From positions 638,611 through 702,610 of the forward strand of contig JAFDYT010000005.1 of NCBI GenBank assembly GCA_018266055.1: a DNA stretch of 64,000 nucleotides. Reading direction: 5' to 3'. Shown in pieces: positions 9,574 through 17,932 of this stretch; position 1 is the stretch's first letter; each line of letters starts with the position of its first letter. This DNA comes from Bacteroidota bacterium (GTDB lineage Bacteria; Bacteroidota; Bacteroidia; Cytophagales; Cyclobacteriaceae). A program made the translations under genes and the position numbers. The notes under the pieces were generated by a model. It saw only the letters and a program-made list of their open reading frames with translations. It was not told where the DNA came from and made no database searches.

Positions 9574-12500
9574 TCACTTCGTTCCGTCTTCTTCTTCCTT
9601 TTTGGGTTTCTGTTCCATTTCCTTGCGGCGACGATCGCGGGCAGCGGTAAGCAATTCCCGGAAGGTATTGAAGCTTTGCGTGTTCATAAGGCTGAAGCCG
9701 GTAGTGATAGCGGTTTGCGAGCCAATGGAGTTGGTGAGCTGGTTGATGTTGGTGCGATTGTACATCTTCACTTTAAACTTGCCATCAGGGGTGAGGAGGT
9801 AATCCACCGTCCAGTCACCAAGCATGTTCGACACCTCGGAGCGGTTGTATTGATTGTTGAATGCGCCGTCGCGGGTCACGCGCAGCCGGCCATTGAGGAA
9901 TGAATAGGAAAGCCTCAGTTGAAAGGTATTGAACGCTTCCTGGTCAAAGTTGCCAAGGTCAAAGTTTACCTCCAGGTTTTGATCTACTTGCGTGAGCCAG
10001 TAGCTTAACTGATTCGAGAGTAGTTCGCTCACACTACTGTACAAACTGCTCCCACCGCTGGTGGCGAAGGCGTCTTGTGGTGAGAAGCGCCGCAGCACAA
10101 TAAGACTGAACACTTGTTTCTTTAATTCCTGTTCGTCGAGCTTTGCTTTGAAAGCTTTGAACTCAAAATTCAACTGCACACTACTTGACGCATCAATCTG
10201 GACGTTGTTAGGAAGGTCGTTCGAAACAATATCGAAATTAATTTGTGGAGACATCATTGGGCCATCCAGTTTCAATTGTACGTCCACAGGATATTTTCTG
10301 CGCATCGGGATGGTGTTGGCGTACGCCTGATTGGAAATGATTGGCGCCATCGAAACCAATTGTTTATAACTTGCCGTGAGCGCCAGCGTAGCGCTGTAGG
10401 GATCGCCAAGCCAGGTGATGCGACTTCCTTTGTTGATGGTGAATTCCTTATTGATGATGTCGTAGAGCGTAAAATTATAATTGCCACGCTCAAATTCGTA
10501 GGCACCAAACATTTGAAAATCGCCCTTGGTATCAAGCTGGAGTTTGAGTTCGCCATTTCCGTATCCTCGGATGATATCCCCTGACTTGATGTCAAAAATG
10601 ATTTCCGCGTAGGCATCGGGTGTAATATCCAGGTTCATGTCCATGGTAATGCCTGTAGGCTCGTCATGATTCTTGGCTTTCGCTTTTCCTTTTTTAAGCT
10701 TCAGGGTGTCGGCAAAATTCACGAAGGAGATAAAATCTTTTTTGGTGGAATTATCAACACTTCCATTTAGCGGAATGAAAATCCGGGTGTTCTTTTCCGA
10801 TCGCGCCGTCGCCGAAATTTTCATATTGCTGAGCGAGCCAAGCATATTCAAATCGCCGGTGCCATAAGCCAGTCCGTAAAAAAGGGAATTGTCCTTTAGA
10901 GTGGTATTGAGCAATTGAAAATTCTTGAACGACGCGTTAAGGTCGATCCGGAAATCGCGGTAGTTGCGGTGAGTGAGGTCCCCGTCAAGGGACGCTTTAT
11001 TTTTCAATTCATCGGTCAGGTTAAAATCTTTGAAGATCACTTTGGTGGGCGAGAAACCTAGCGAGCCCGAGAAATAATATTTTGTTTTTAGGTAGTCCAC
11101 CACCAGCGACCCGGCTTGAATTTTCCCTTCACCTCGCACCACCGGCTCAAGGAATGTGCCTGTGATGCTGTAATTCCCCGTAAGGGCGCCATCCATGTGC
11201 GAGAAAATTCCTCGCATGAAGGGCTCAATAATTTTAATGTTCGTGTTTTCGAGTTTCGCGTTTACTTCAAGCGGATCTTCTTTTGAAGGATCGTAGTAGC
11301 CCAGCATTTCTACCGTTCGCTTTCCGTCGCGCTCCAGCGTAAGGTTCAAATCAAATCTCCTCTCGTCGCGGTTCCATTGGTTTAAGCCCGCCACATTGCC
11401 GACCAGAAACTCATCCACCGTAAGGTTTTTAATGTCGAGTTTGTTTTGCACAAAAGGATTGTGATAGAGATCGCGGGCTTCAATATTTCCGTTAACAATG
11501 CCTGACAATTTTTCCTGAACCAGAGAATTAAAAATGTCCAGGTTGAGGCTGTCAATAGTCAGAGTAAGTGAGCGTTCCGGATTCTCAGAGACGTATCCTT
11601 CAATCATCGCCGCCTCGTTGCCATGATGCACCCTTAGGTGGTGAATAAACACCTCTTTGTTTTTTATCAGGCTGTAGTTTTGCTGACTGAAAATCCAGTC
11701 TTCATTAAAGATCCTAAGTTCAGTGGGAAGGATTTTCAAGCGAATGCTGTCTTTCATGAAATCAAGTGCCGACTTTAATCGTATGATATTTGTATTGCCA
11801 TCCTGGTCAGCATCAAATGAAAAATTCACATGGTTGAGATCCCAGTCGGCTTGTGTGACTAAATTCTTTGAGCGGAAGGAGCTGGACAGCTGCTGACTTT
11901 CGGAGCGGACGATGGCCGTTGCTTTTACGTCGGAGCTGTCGCGATGCTTTGAACCTGCGAACTCTATCGTGTTACCCCAAAAAAATTTGCCTTTGTAAAT
12001 AACAGTGTCAAGCTGAGTCTTAAACTGCAACCGCGAAACGTTGTCGTTTGAAAAGCTTCCTTTCAGATTTGTTCCTGGCGATATGAAAAGGTCAACGTCG
12101 GCCAGTACGGCCAGCGGCAACATATCGTGGAGCTCCATTTCAAAGGAAGCTTTGTAAGGCTGAACAATTTTCTTCCGAAGTTTATAGTGATCGCTAAGTT
12201 GTTGCTCGTTGTTTTGAAATTTCAAGTAAAATTCTTCCCCGAATTTTCGGAGGTCGTTGAACAGCGTAGAGTAGCGGTAGTCTCCTTTCAGATTTACATC
12301 GGCTACTGAACTTCGCAATTGCAATTGTCGCCCGTTGCCTTCTTTACTGGAGATGATCCGTATCGAATCAAGGTCGAGCACTTTGCCTTGATAATTCACG
12401 AGCGCATTGCGCAGTACAACGGTACCGAACAAACTGTCTAATTCAAGACCGTTGGTGTTTACATCAAAGTAAGAGCGAATGAAGAGCGGCTCTTTGATGA

Positions 12501-14133
12501 AACCCAAATGATCAAGGAAGGCTGTGTCGAGATTAGCCTTCACTTGAATCAGCTCTTTTCCTTTCCGAAAATCGATGAAGGCTTTGCCTTTGAATTTAAG
12601 ATTGGGGTCATTGATGAAAAGATCTCCGTTGAAAAGTTGTTTGGCAAAGCGCGCGTTGGTCGTGATGTCTGAATAATTATATCGGCGGAAGCCAAGCGAG
12701 TTGATTTTTCCTGTCAGCGTGAAGTCAGTGTTTCCCCGCTCAAGTCCTTTCCCTTTTATTCGTCCGCTGAGGGTCACTTTTTGAAAATTGACGGTGTCTC
12801 TCAAATAAGTGCCTAACAGAAAATTATTTAATTCGAGGTTTCCACTAAACGTTGACTGGTCTACTTCTTTTTCATTGATTTTTAAGTTCACGTCGGCGTT
12901 GATCCGGCCAAGACTGGTAGCCAGGTTTCCTTTGGCTACAAAATCGTTGATGAATCCGGTAAACTCAGCGTGAGCAATCGTGCGGCCGAGTGGAATCAAA
13001 AGATCGTGTGTATTCTCTCTCACAAATGATCGGATGTCGGCAGGTTCTACCACACCTTCTTTTACCTTGAGGTCAATGAAGGTTTCGTTGATGTTGGGAA
13101 GCCCATCCATATTTAGTCGCCCTTCTATTTTCGAATTGCCAAACAGCAAATTCATGTTACTGAAGGTAAACCTCGACACCTGGCCCTTGAGAATTCCGCT
13201 TATCTGAATGGGTTTAGGCAAAGGAGGTAATCCGTAGGTGAATAACGCCAGATCGTTGGGGTCGAGAATGGTGTTTTTTAATTTGGCATGGATGGTGACT
13301 TTATCATTAAAGTCGCTCAGGTCATCCATGGTTTGATAAGTGAAAATGATCGTGTCTGAAACCACGCTGTGGCCTGCTTTCAGTGTGGTATTTAAAAACT
13401 CCATCGAGCTTTGCGAAATACGGAAGAATGTCTCGAGGTCTTTGATTTCAAGTTTGGTCTGCCGGTCAACAATATCCAAACTGTTCACATCAAACTGAAT
13501 CGTATCGCCGATCACTTGAAAAGCTTCGATGTCGCCTTCGTCTACATTCAGGTGAAAGTGATGGTAATCAAATCCGTTTTTGATCGAGTCTTTTTCGGTG
13601 TCATTGTAAATGAATTTTGAGCCGATCAATTCAATCTCGCCGATGTTAAGTTTTGCCGAACTCTTACCACCGCCTGAGCCTGAGGAAAACTTCTCGTTTA
13701 TCTTTTTAATGAAAACATTGATGTTCAAATTTTTTGAGGTGTCACTCTCCGCAATTTTGATCAGGCTTACCTCAGCGTGGTCAACTACCGCCGCATCAAT
13801 GTTCACGCTTCCGTTTCCCAGCAAGCTTAAAAATTCAAAGTTTACCATGAGCCTTTTTACGGTAATCATCGAATTGTTTTCAGGGTCTTTGATGCTCACA
13901 TTGTTCAGCACCAGTCTGTCGTACCACCGAAGGTCGATGGATTCAACCGAGGTAGGGAACCCGATTACCTGCGAGAAGCCTGACAAATAGCGACTGGTGA
14001 GAGCCGACTGAACTTGCGGGAACTGGAGAATGATGAACCCGAGGGTAAAAAAGACAAGAAAAATGAAGGCTGAGTACAGGAATATTTTCCTGAGCCAAAA
14101 CAAAATCCGGTTTTTGATAACTTGCAACCTCAT
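9574..14133 (-). CDS. TamB-like outer-membrane biogenesis protein (AsmA/TamB superfamily)
   Basis: A 1519-residue protein with one N-terminal signal anchor (basic QVIKNRILFWLRK, then IFLYSAFIFLVFFTLGFIIL), a very long region of repeated beta strands (for example VVDHAEVSLIKIA and VKVEEG-like segments of beta-taco type) and a C-terminal DUF490/TamB domain around the last 400 residues, ending in a basic coiled tail RDRRRKEMEQKPKKEEEDG. TamB relatives bridge the inner and outer membranes and move phospholipids or assist outer-membrane protein assembly. It starts with an ATG that overlaps the divergent tsaD start in one CATG, so its promoter must lie within the tsaD coding region. Bacteroidota members of this length are common. 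Confidence 0.88.
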   Translation of the reverse strand: MRLQVIKNRILFWLRKIFLYSAFIFLVFFTLGFIILQFPQVQSALTSRYLSGFSQVIGFPTSVESIDLRWYDRLVLNNVSIKDPENNSMITVKRLMVNFEFLSLLGNGSVNIDAAVVDHAEVSLIKIAESDTSKNLNINVFIKKINEKFSSGSGGGKSSAKLNIGEIELIGSKFIYNDTEKDSIKNGFDYHHFHLNVDEGDIEAFQVIGDTIQFDVNSLDIVDRQTKLEIKDLETFFRISQSSMEFLNTTLKAGHSVVSDTIIFTYQTMDDLSDFNDKVTIHAKLKNTILDPNDLALFTYGLPPLPKPIQISGILKGQVSRFTFSNMNLLFGNSKIEGRLNMDGLPNINETFIDLKVKEGVVEPADIRSFVRENTHDLLIPLGRTIAHAEFTGFINDFVAKGNLATSLGRINADVNLKINEKEVDQSTFSGNLELNNFLLGTYLRDTVNFQKVTLSGRIKGKGLERGNTDFTLTGKINSLGFRRYNYSDITTNARFAKQLFNGDLFINDPNLKFKGKAFIDFRKGKELIQVKANLDTAFLDHLGFIKEPLFIRSYFDVNTNGLELDSLFGTVVLRNALVNYQGKVLDLDSIRIISSKEGNGRQLQLRSSVADVNLKGDYRYSTLFNDLRKFGEEFYLKFQNNEQQLSDHYKLRKKIVQPYKASFEMELHDMLPLAVLADVDLFISPGTNLKGSFSNDNVSRLQFKTQLDTVIYKGKFFWGNTIEFAGSKHRDSSDVKATAIVRSESQQLSSSFRSKNLVTQADWDLNHVNFSFDADQDGNTNIIRLKSALDFMKDSIRLKILPTELRIFNEDWIFSQQNYSLIKNKEVFIHHLRVHHGNEAAMIEGYVSENPERSLTLTIDSLNLDIFNSLVQEKLSGIVNGNIEARDLYHNPFVQNKLDIKNLTVDEFLVGNVAGLNQWNRDERRFDLNLTLERDGKRTVEMLGYYDPSKEDPLEVNAKLENTNIKIIEPFMRGIFSHMDGALTGNYSITGTFLEPVVRGEGKIQAGSLVVDYLKTKYYFSGSLGFSPTKVIFKDFNLTDELKNKASLDGDLTHRNYRDFRIDLNASFKNFQLLNTTLKDNSLFYGLAYGTGDLNMLGSLSNMKISATARSEKNTRIFIPLNGSVDNSTKKDFISFVNFADTLKLKKGKAKAKNHDEPTGITMDMNLDITPDAYAEIIFDIKSGDIIRGYGNGELKLQLDTKGDFQMFGAYEFERGNYNFTLYDIINKEFTINKGSRITWLGDPYSATLALTASYKQLVSMAPIISNQAYANTIPMRRKYPVDVQLKLDGPMMSPQINFDIVSNDLPNNVQIDASSSVQLNFEFKAFKAKLDEQELKKQVFSLIVLRRFSPQDAFATSGGSSLYSSVSELLSNQLSYWLTQVDQNLEVNFDLGNFDQEAFNTFQLRLSYSFLNGRLRVTRDGAFNNQYNRSEVSNMLGDWTVDYLLTPDGKFKVKMYNRTNINQLTNSIGSQTAITTGFSLMNTQSFNTFRELLTAARDRRRKEMEQKPKKEEEDGTK

Positions 14134-15160
14134 GCGTCAACAACTGCATCCAACCATACTTGCCATTGAGTCTTCGTGCGATGAAACTTCTGCATCAGTA
14201 ATTCAATCAGGCAAGGTACTTAATAATGTCATAGCCTCACAGGCTGTACACCATAAATATGGCGGCGTGGTGCCCGAATTGGCTTCACGAGCCCACCAGC
14301 AAAATATTCTTCAAGTAGTGAACGAGGCGATGCAATCGGCTGGTATAAAAAATGAAGATTTAAATGCCATCGCTTTTACCCGCGGCCCAGGGCTGATGGG
14401 TTCGTTGGTCGTGGGCGTTTCCTTTGCCAAGGGAATGGCATTGGCGCTTGGCGTTCCGCTGATAGAAGTAAACCACATGGAAGCTCATGTGCTGGCCCAT
14501 TTCATCGACGAGCCGCGCCCTCAATTTCCTTTTCTGTGCCTAACCGTAAGCGGTGGGCACACGCAGATTGTATTGGTAAACGACTACCTTGATATGCGCG
14601 TGATCGGCGAAACACAAGACGACGCAGTGGGAGAGGCCTTTGACAAAGCCGCCAAGATGATGGGGCTGCCATACCCGGGTGGCCCGTTGATCGATCAGTA
14701 TGCTAAGTTGGGCAACCCCAAGGCATTTAAGTTTTCACAGACTGTAATGCCCGACCTGAGTTTTTCGTTTAGCGGAATCAAAACGGCCTTTCTTTACTTT
14801 TTGCGTGACCGCAAAAAGGAAGACGAGAATTTTGTAGAGAAAAACCTGAATGATATTTGCGCAAGCCTGCAGCTTCACCTGGTGCAGATGCTTTTGCAGA
14901 AAGTAAAACTCGCTTCGCATCAAACCGGTATCAAAGAAATTGCCATCGCGGGTGGTGTCGCAGCCAACTCAGGCTTGCGAGAAGCGATGAAACTGACCGC
15001 GCAAGAAATGAATTGGAAAATCTTTATTCCTGAATTTCAGTATTGTACTGACAACGCCGCCATGATTGCCATGGCTGCGTATTATAAATTCTTAGCTGGA
15101 CGTTTCTGTGGACTAGAAGTAGCGCCGATTGCTAATCTGGGAATCGGAGATAAGGCCTGA
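14132..15160 (+). CDS. tsaD: tRNA N6-adenosine threonylcarbamoyltransferase TsaD
   Basis: The universal enzyme that transfers threonylcarbamoyl from TC-AMP to A37 of ANN-decoding tRNAs. The 342-residue protein starts MRQQLHPTILAIESSCDETS, has the metal-binding HMEAH motif, the ATPase-fold segment SGGHTQIVL, and the second metal site in CTDNAAMIA near the C-terminus. The ATG at 14132 gives a normal family length; earlier in-frame ATGs (14030 and others) would add about 34 unrelated residues that lie antisense inside the TamB gene. This start therefore overlaps the TamB start by two bases on the opposite strand. Its stop abuts the stop of the next gene directly. Confidence 0.95.
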   Translation: MRQQLHPTILAIESSCDETSASVIQSGKVLNNVIASQAVHHKYGGVVPELASRAHQQNILQVVNEAMQSAGIKNEDLNAIAFTRGPGLMGSLVVGVSFAKGMALALGVPLIEVNHMEAHVLAHFIDEPRPQFPFLCLTVSGGHTQIVLVNDYLDMRVIGETQDDAVGEAFDKAAKMMGLPYPGGPLIDQYAKLGNPKAFKFSQTVMPDLSFSFSGIKTAFLYFLRDRKKEDENFVEKNLNDICASLQLHLVQMLLQKVKLASHQTGIKEIAIAGGVAANSGLREAMKLTAQEMNWKIFIPEFQYCTDNAAMIAMAAYYKFLAGRFCGLEVAPIANLGIGDKA

Positions 15161-15415
15161 TTACTTCTTCAGCTTCTTTTCTACTTTCACCTCAATATTT
15201 TTTCCGTCGTTTTTAATCGTATCGACTTTTACGGTGATCTGGTTGTCGTCTGCGTCAATGACCATATCCTTGCCATCGTAAATGATTTTTTCTTTGATCA
15301 TTTTACCATGACCATGATGATGCCCGCCCGTCACACGACCGGTCAAAAAGCCAAGCGTAAAAAATACAATGACGATCAGCAGAATAGCCAGCCAGTTTTT
15401 GTTGAAGTTTTCCAT
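15161..15415 (-). CDS. Small membrane protein with a histidine-rich patch
   Basis: An 84-residue protein with one membrane helix (WLAILLIVIVFFTLGFLTG) followed at once by HHHGHGK, then a charged tail with alternating Lys and Asp/Glu strands (VIDADDNQITVKVDTIKND). The histidine cluster beside the membrane could bind Ni, Zn, Cu or Co ions, but this is inference. The stop codon directly touches the tsaD stop, so the two convergent genes leave no room for a separate terminator between them. Family not recognised. Confidence 0.7.
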   Translation of the reverse strand: MENFNKNWLAILLIVIVFFTLGFLTGRVTGGHHHGHGKMIKEKIIYDGKDMVIDADDNQITVKVDTIKNDGKNIEVKVEKKLKK

Positions 15416-15439
15416 TTATTAAAGGTTTAAGATTTAGGT

Positions 15440-16330
15440 CTACTTTTTAAATCGCTCCGCCACCACCAGCTCTTTGCTTCCCGATTGGTATTGATAAAAT
15501 CCGCTTCCGGATTTTACGCCTTTGTGACCGGCCTGCACCATGTTTACCAACAGCGGGCACGGAGCATATTTCGGGTTGCCAAAGCCGTCGTGCAGCACAC
15601 GCAAGATGGAGAGGCACACATCAAGCCCAATGAAGTCGGCCAATTGCAGCGGCCCCATCGGATGGGCCATACCGAGCTTCATCACGGTGTCAATTTCTTC
15701 TACGCCAGCTACGCCTTCGTGCAAGGAATAGATTGCCTCGTTGATCATCGGCATGAGAATCCGATTGGCAACGAAGCCAGGATAATCGTTTACTTCCACC
15801 GGTACTTTCTCCAATCGCTTCGAAAGCGTCATCACCGCGTCGGTAGTTTCATGGCTTGTCGCATATCCGCGAATTACTTCCACGAGTTTCATCACGGGCA
15901 CAGGGTTCATAAAGTGCATTCCGATGACCTTGGCGGGACGGTTGGTAACTGAAGCGATTTTGGTTATTGAAATCGACGAAGTGTTGGTAGCCAGAATAGC
16001 CGAAGGTTTGGCTGACTCGTCGAGGTCTTTAAAAATTTTAAGTTTCAGGTCTACGTTTTCTGTGGCTGCTTCTACGATCAGATCTGCATTGGCTACACCT
16101 GTTTTAATTGAAGTCGCAGTGGTGATAGAGGCAAGCGCCTTCTGTTTGGTTTCGGCGGTGATCGCACCTTTCTCTACCTGACGGGTTAAGTTTTTGTCAA
16201 TGGTAGCGACGGCTTTCTTCAAGGCATCTTCCGAAATATCGATCAGCGAAACCTGAAAACCGTATTGCGCAAAAACATGGGCTATTCCATTGCCCATCGT
16301 ACCAGAGCCAATCACTGCGATGTTATTCAT
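15440..16330 (-). CDS. 3-hydroxyacyl-CoA (3-hydroxybutyryl-CoA) dehydrogenase
   Basis: A 296-residue Rossmann enzyme. GSGTMG at residues 8-13 is the NAD-binding loop and GMHFMNPVPVMKLVEVI contains the catalytic histidine of the HAD family, followed by the conserved EVNDYPGFVANRI and the C-terminal dimerisation domain (LGMAHPMGPLQLADFIGLD). It interconverts 3-hydroxybutyryl-CoA and acetoacetyl-CoA with NAD(P), serving fatty-acid oxidation or butyrate-type metabolism. No beta-oxidation partner gene is adjacent, so it is probably a stand-alone unit. It is divergent from the gene at 16368, with 37 bases between the start codons. Confidence 0.93.
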   Translation of the reverse strand: MNNIAVIGSGTMGNGIAHVFAQYGFQVSLIDISEDALKKAVATIDKNLTRQVEKGAITAETKQKALASITTATSIKTGVANADLIVEAATENVDLKLKIFKDLDESAKPSAILATNTSSISITKIASVTNRPAKVIGMHFMNPVPVMKLVEVIRGYATSHETTDAVMTLSKRLEKVPVEVNDYPGFVANRILMPMINEAIYSLHEGVAGVEEIDTVMKLGMAHPMGPLQLADFIGLDVCLSILRVLHDGFGNPKYAPCPLLVNMVQAGHKGVKSGSGFYQYQSGSKELVVAERFKK

Positions 16331-16367
16331 TGTTTCTTAATTTTGAGCCAAAGATAGAGTTATTGCT

Positions 16368-16871
16368 ATGCAAGAAAAACCGAAGGTCAGAATTAAGAGC
16401 TTGTCCACCCGGTTTCTGAATTTGTATAAGGCCTCCGGATACGTGATGATTGTAGGGTTGGGTGTCCTTGTATTTTATTTTTTATTCCAAGAGCGAAACG
16501 GAGATGACTATTTTGGAATGCTTTTCCGCTCGGGGTACGTGGCGTGGTTAGGCTATCTGTGGTGGAAGCTGAACAGCAACGTTCGTCGTGTTGAGTTTGA
16601 TGACGAATTTCTCTACGTCATTTTGCAAAAGCAGGATATCGTCATTCCTCTGGAGAACATCAAAGACATAAATCTGAAAACGCTTGGAGGTGTTTATCGT
16701 GTGGATTTTTATCACGCCGAACAATTGGGCGATAGAATTTATTTTAAACCTTCGTTGCTGTATCCGTTCAATTCAAAAAAGAAGGACCAGCTCGTGAATG
16801 TGCTCTGGAGTAACATTGAAAAAGCAAAACGAAAAGTTCAAAATTTTCAACGAAATGCGTTGCATAGTTAG
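16368..16871 (+). CDS. Membrane protein with a PH-like domain, unknown function
   Basis: A 167-residue protein with two membrane helices near the N-terminus (ASGYVMIVGLGVLVFYFLF and LFRSGYVAWLGYLWW) and then a small beta domain (RRVEFDDEFLYVILQKQDIVIPLENIKDIN) resembling the bacterial PH fold seen in other small membrane proteins. The C-terminus is a basic helix (WSNIEKAKRKVQNFQRN). No catalytic residues are visible. Its 3' end meets the lipoprotein gene at 16875, 3 bases away. Function unknown. Confidence 0.65.
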   Translation: MQEKPKVRIKSLSTRFLNLYKASGYVMIVGLGVLVFYFLFQERNGDDYFGMLFRSGYVAWLGYLWWKLNSNVRRVEFDDEFLYVILQKQDIVIPLENIKDINLKTLGGVYRVDFYHAEQLGDRIYFKPSLLYPFNSKKKDQLVNVLWSNIEKAKRKVQNFQRNALHS

Positions 16872-16874
16872 CCC

Positions 16875-17234
16875 TTACTCAATCTCCACTTCTTTGGCCA
16901 TGCGCATGCCATTGAATCGGATGATCAGCTTCTTCGATGATAATACCGTAGGCGCACACTTTTCTGACGGCTCAAGGTAATAGGTGTAAAATTTCTGATT
17001 GCGTCGGTACAACTCGGTGCGGTCCGGTTTTCCCAACAGTTCGGCCACCTGCGATTCGCTCAGCGCTTTAATTTTATCTTTCTGCAAATCCAGTGCTTCG
17101 ATTGTTTTGGCACGCACGCTGCTGCATCCGTTTTTGTCGTCCTTCCACGCGGCGAGGTCGATTCCATCTAATGAAGGAAGGCTTTTGCTGCATCCACCAA
17201 TAACAAGGAGCGCAAGAATAAATAGTTTTTTCAT
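16875..17234 (-). CDS. Small lipoprotein with SmpA/BamE-like core, unknown function
   Basis: A 119-residue lipoprotein. The signal MKKLFILALLVIGGC carries a lipobox ending at the cysteine of VIGGC. The mature part contains a helix followed by VAELLGKPDRTELYRRNQKFYTYYLEP, the LLGxPD pattern of the BamE/SmpA or OmlA fold. The in-frame start at 17285 is rejected, since it would put a basic non-signal stretch before the lipobox; the ATG at 17234 is right. It lies head to head with the membrane protein at 17297, leaving about 60 bases for promoters. The BamE-like fold is inferred from the pattern only. Confidence 0.7.
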   Translation of the reverse strand: MKKLFILALLVIGGCSKSLPSLDGIDLAAWKDDKNGCSSVRAKTIEALDLQKDKIKALSESQVAELLGKPDRTELYRRNQKFYTYYLEPSEKCAPTVLSSKKLIIRFNGMRMAKEVEIE

Positions 17235-17296
17235 CTTTCGTTTTACGCGCAATTCAAAGTAATTTGCGCCCGATTTGTGGATCAAAAGTAAGCAAG

Positions 17297-17737
17297 ATGG
17301 CGCTAAAAATTTCGAAAGTTCTCTGGGTGTTTTCGCTGCTGGCCGCGACGGCCTTTTTCATGTATGTGTATGCCTCGCTGCCCGAAACGGTAGTAGTCAA
17401 TGAAAATACATTCACGATCAGCCTTTCGAAAGAGGCCGTGTTCTACATCGCGCTGGCGCTGATTACTATTGCCAATGCGCTGGTATTTCTGGTGACGCGT
17501 ATCTATCCCGAAAAGGATTTCATGTTCAAAGCCTGGTTTTATGTGCTGATCATCTGGGTCAATCTGTTCTTTGTGATCGGATTGAACTTCATCAGCCTCT
17601 ACAACAGCGGCGAGAAGTACGACTACGGACGGCTTGGCGCAATAATTTACGGAAGCGTAGCAATCCTGCTCATTTGGATTGCAGTCTGGCCGATATACCG
17701 CATCGCACAAAATTTTTCAAAAAAACAGACGGTGTGA
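17297..17737 (+). CDS. Four-helix membrane protein of unknown function
   Basis: The ATG at 17297 gives 146 residues (MALKISKVLWVFSLLAATAF). Four membrane helices are evident: VLWVFSLLAATAFFMYVYA, VFYIALALITIANALVFLV, WFYVLIIWVNLFFVIGLNF and IIYGSVAILLIWIAVWPIY. The loops are short and the topology is close to that of DUF1648-like or small stress membrane proteins, but no motif settles it. The longer frame starting at 17264 would place a poor, cysteine-bearing N-terminus before the first helix. Family not recognised. Confidence 0.68.
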   Translation: MALKISKVLWVFSLLAATAFFMYVYASLPETVVVNENTFTISLSKEAVFYIALALITIANALVFLVTRIYPEKDFMFKAWFYVLIIWVNLFFVIGLNFISLYNSGEKYDYGRLGAIIYGSVAILLIWIAVWPIYRIAQNFSKKQTV

Positions 17738-17932
17738 AGTTTTGATTGCCCGGCTGACTACCAGCGAGTTATTTGCGCTTCCTTCGTTTAGATTTGTAGC
17801 TCACCCTTTTGCGATGTTCATAAAATGCCCTTAAAATTACCGTACTTTATAGAAGAATTTGTCCGCTCTATTTTTTGGATAAAGTCTTTTTAATTTTTTT
17901 GACTTTTTATTTTCTCACTTACTGCAAGAACT

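Noticed and set aside
14030-14131. Longer N-terminus of tsaD from ATG 14030
   Set aside because: Would add 34 residues not found in TsaD and lie entirely within tamB; the normal start is 14132.
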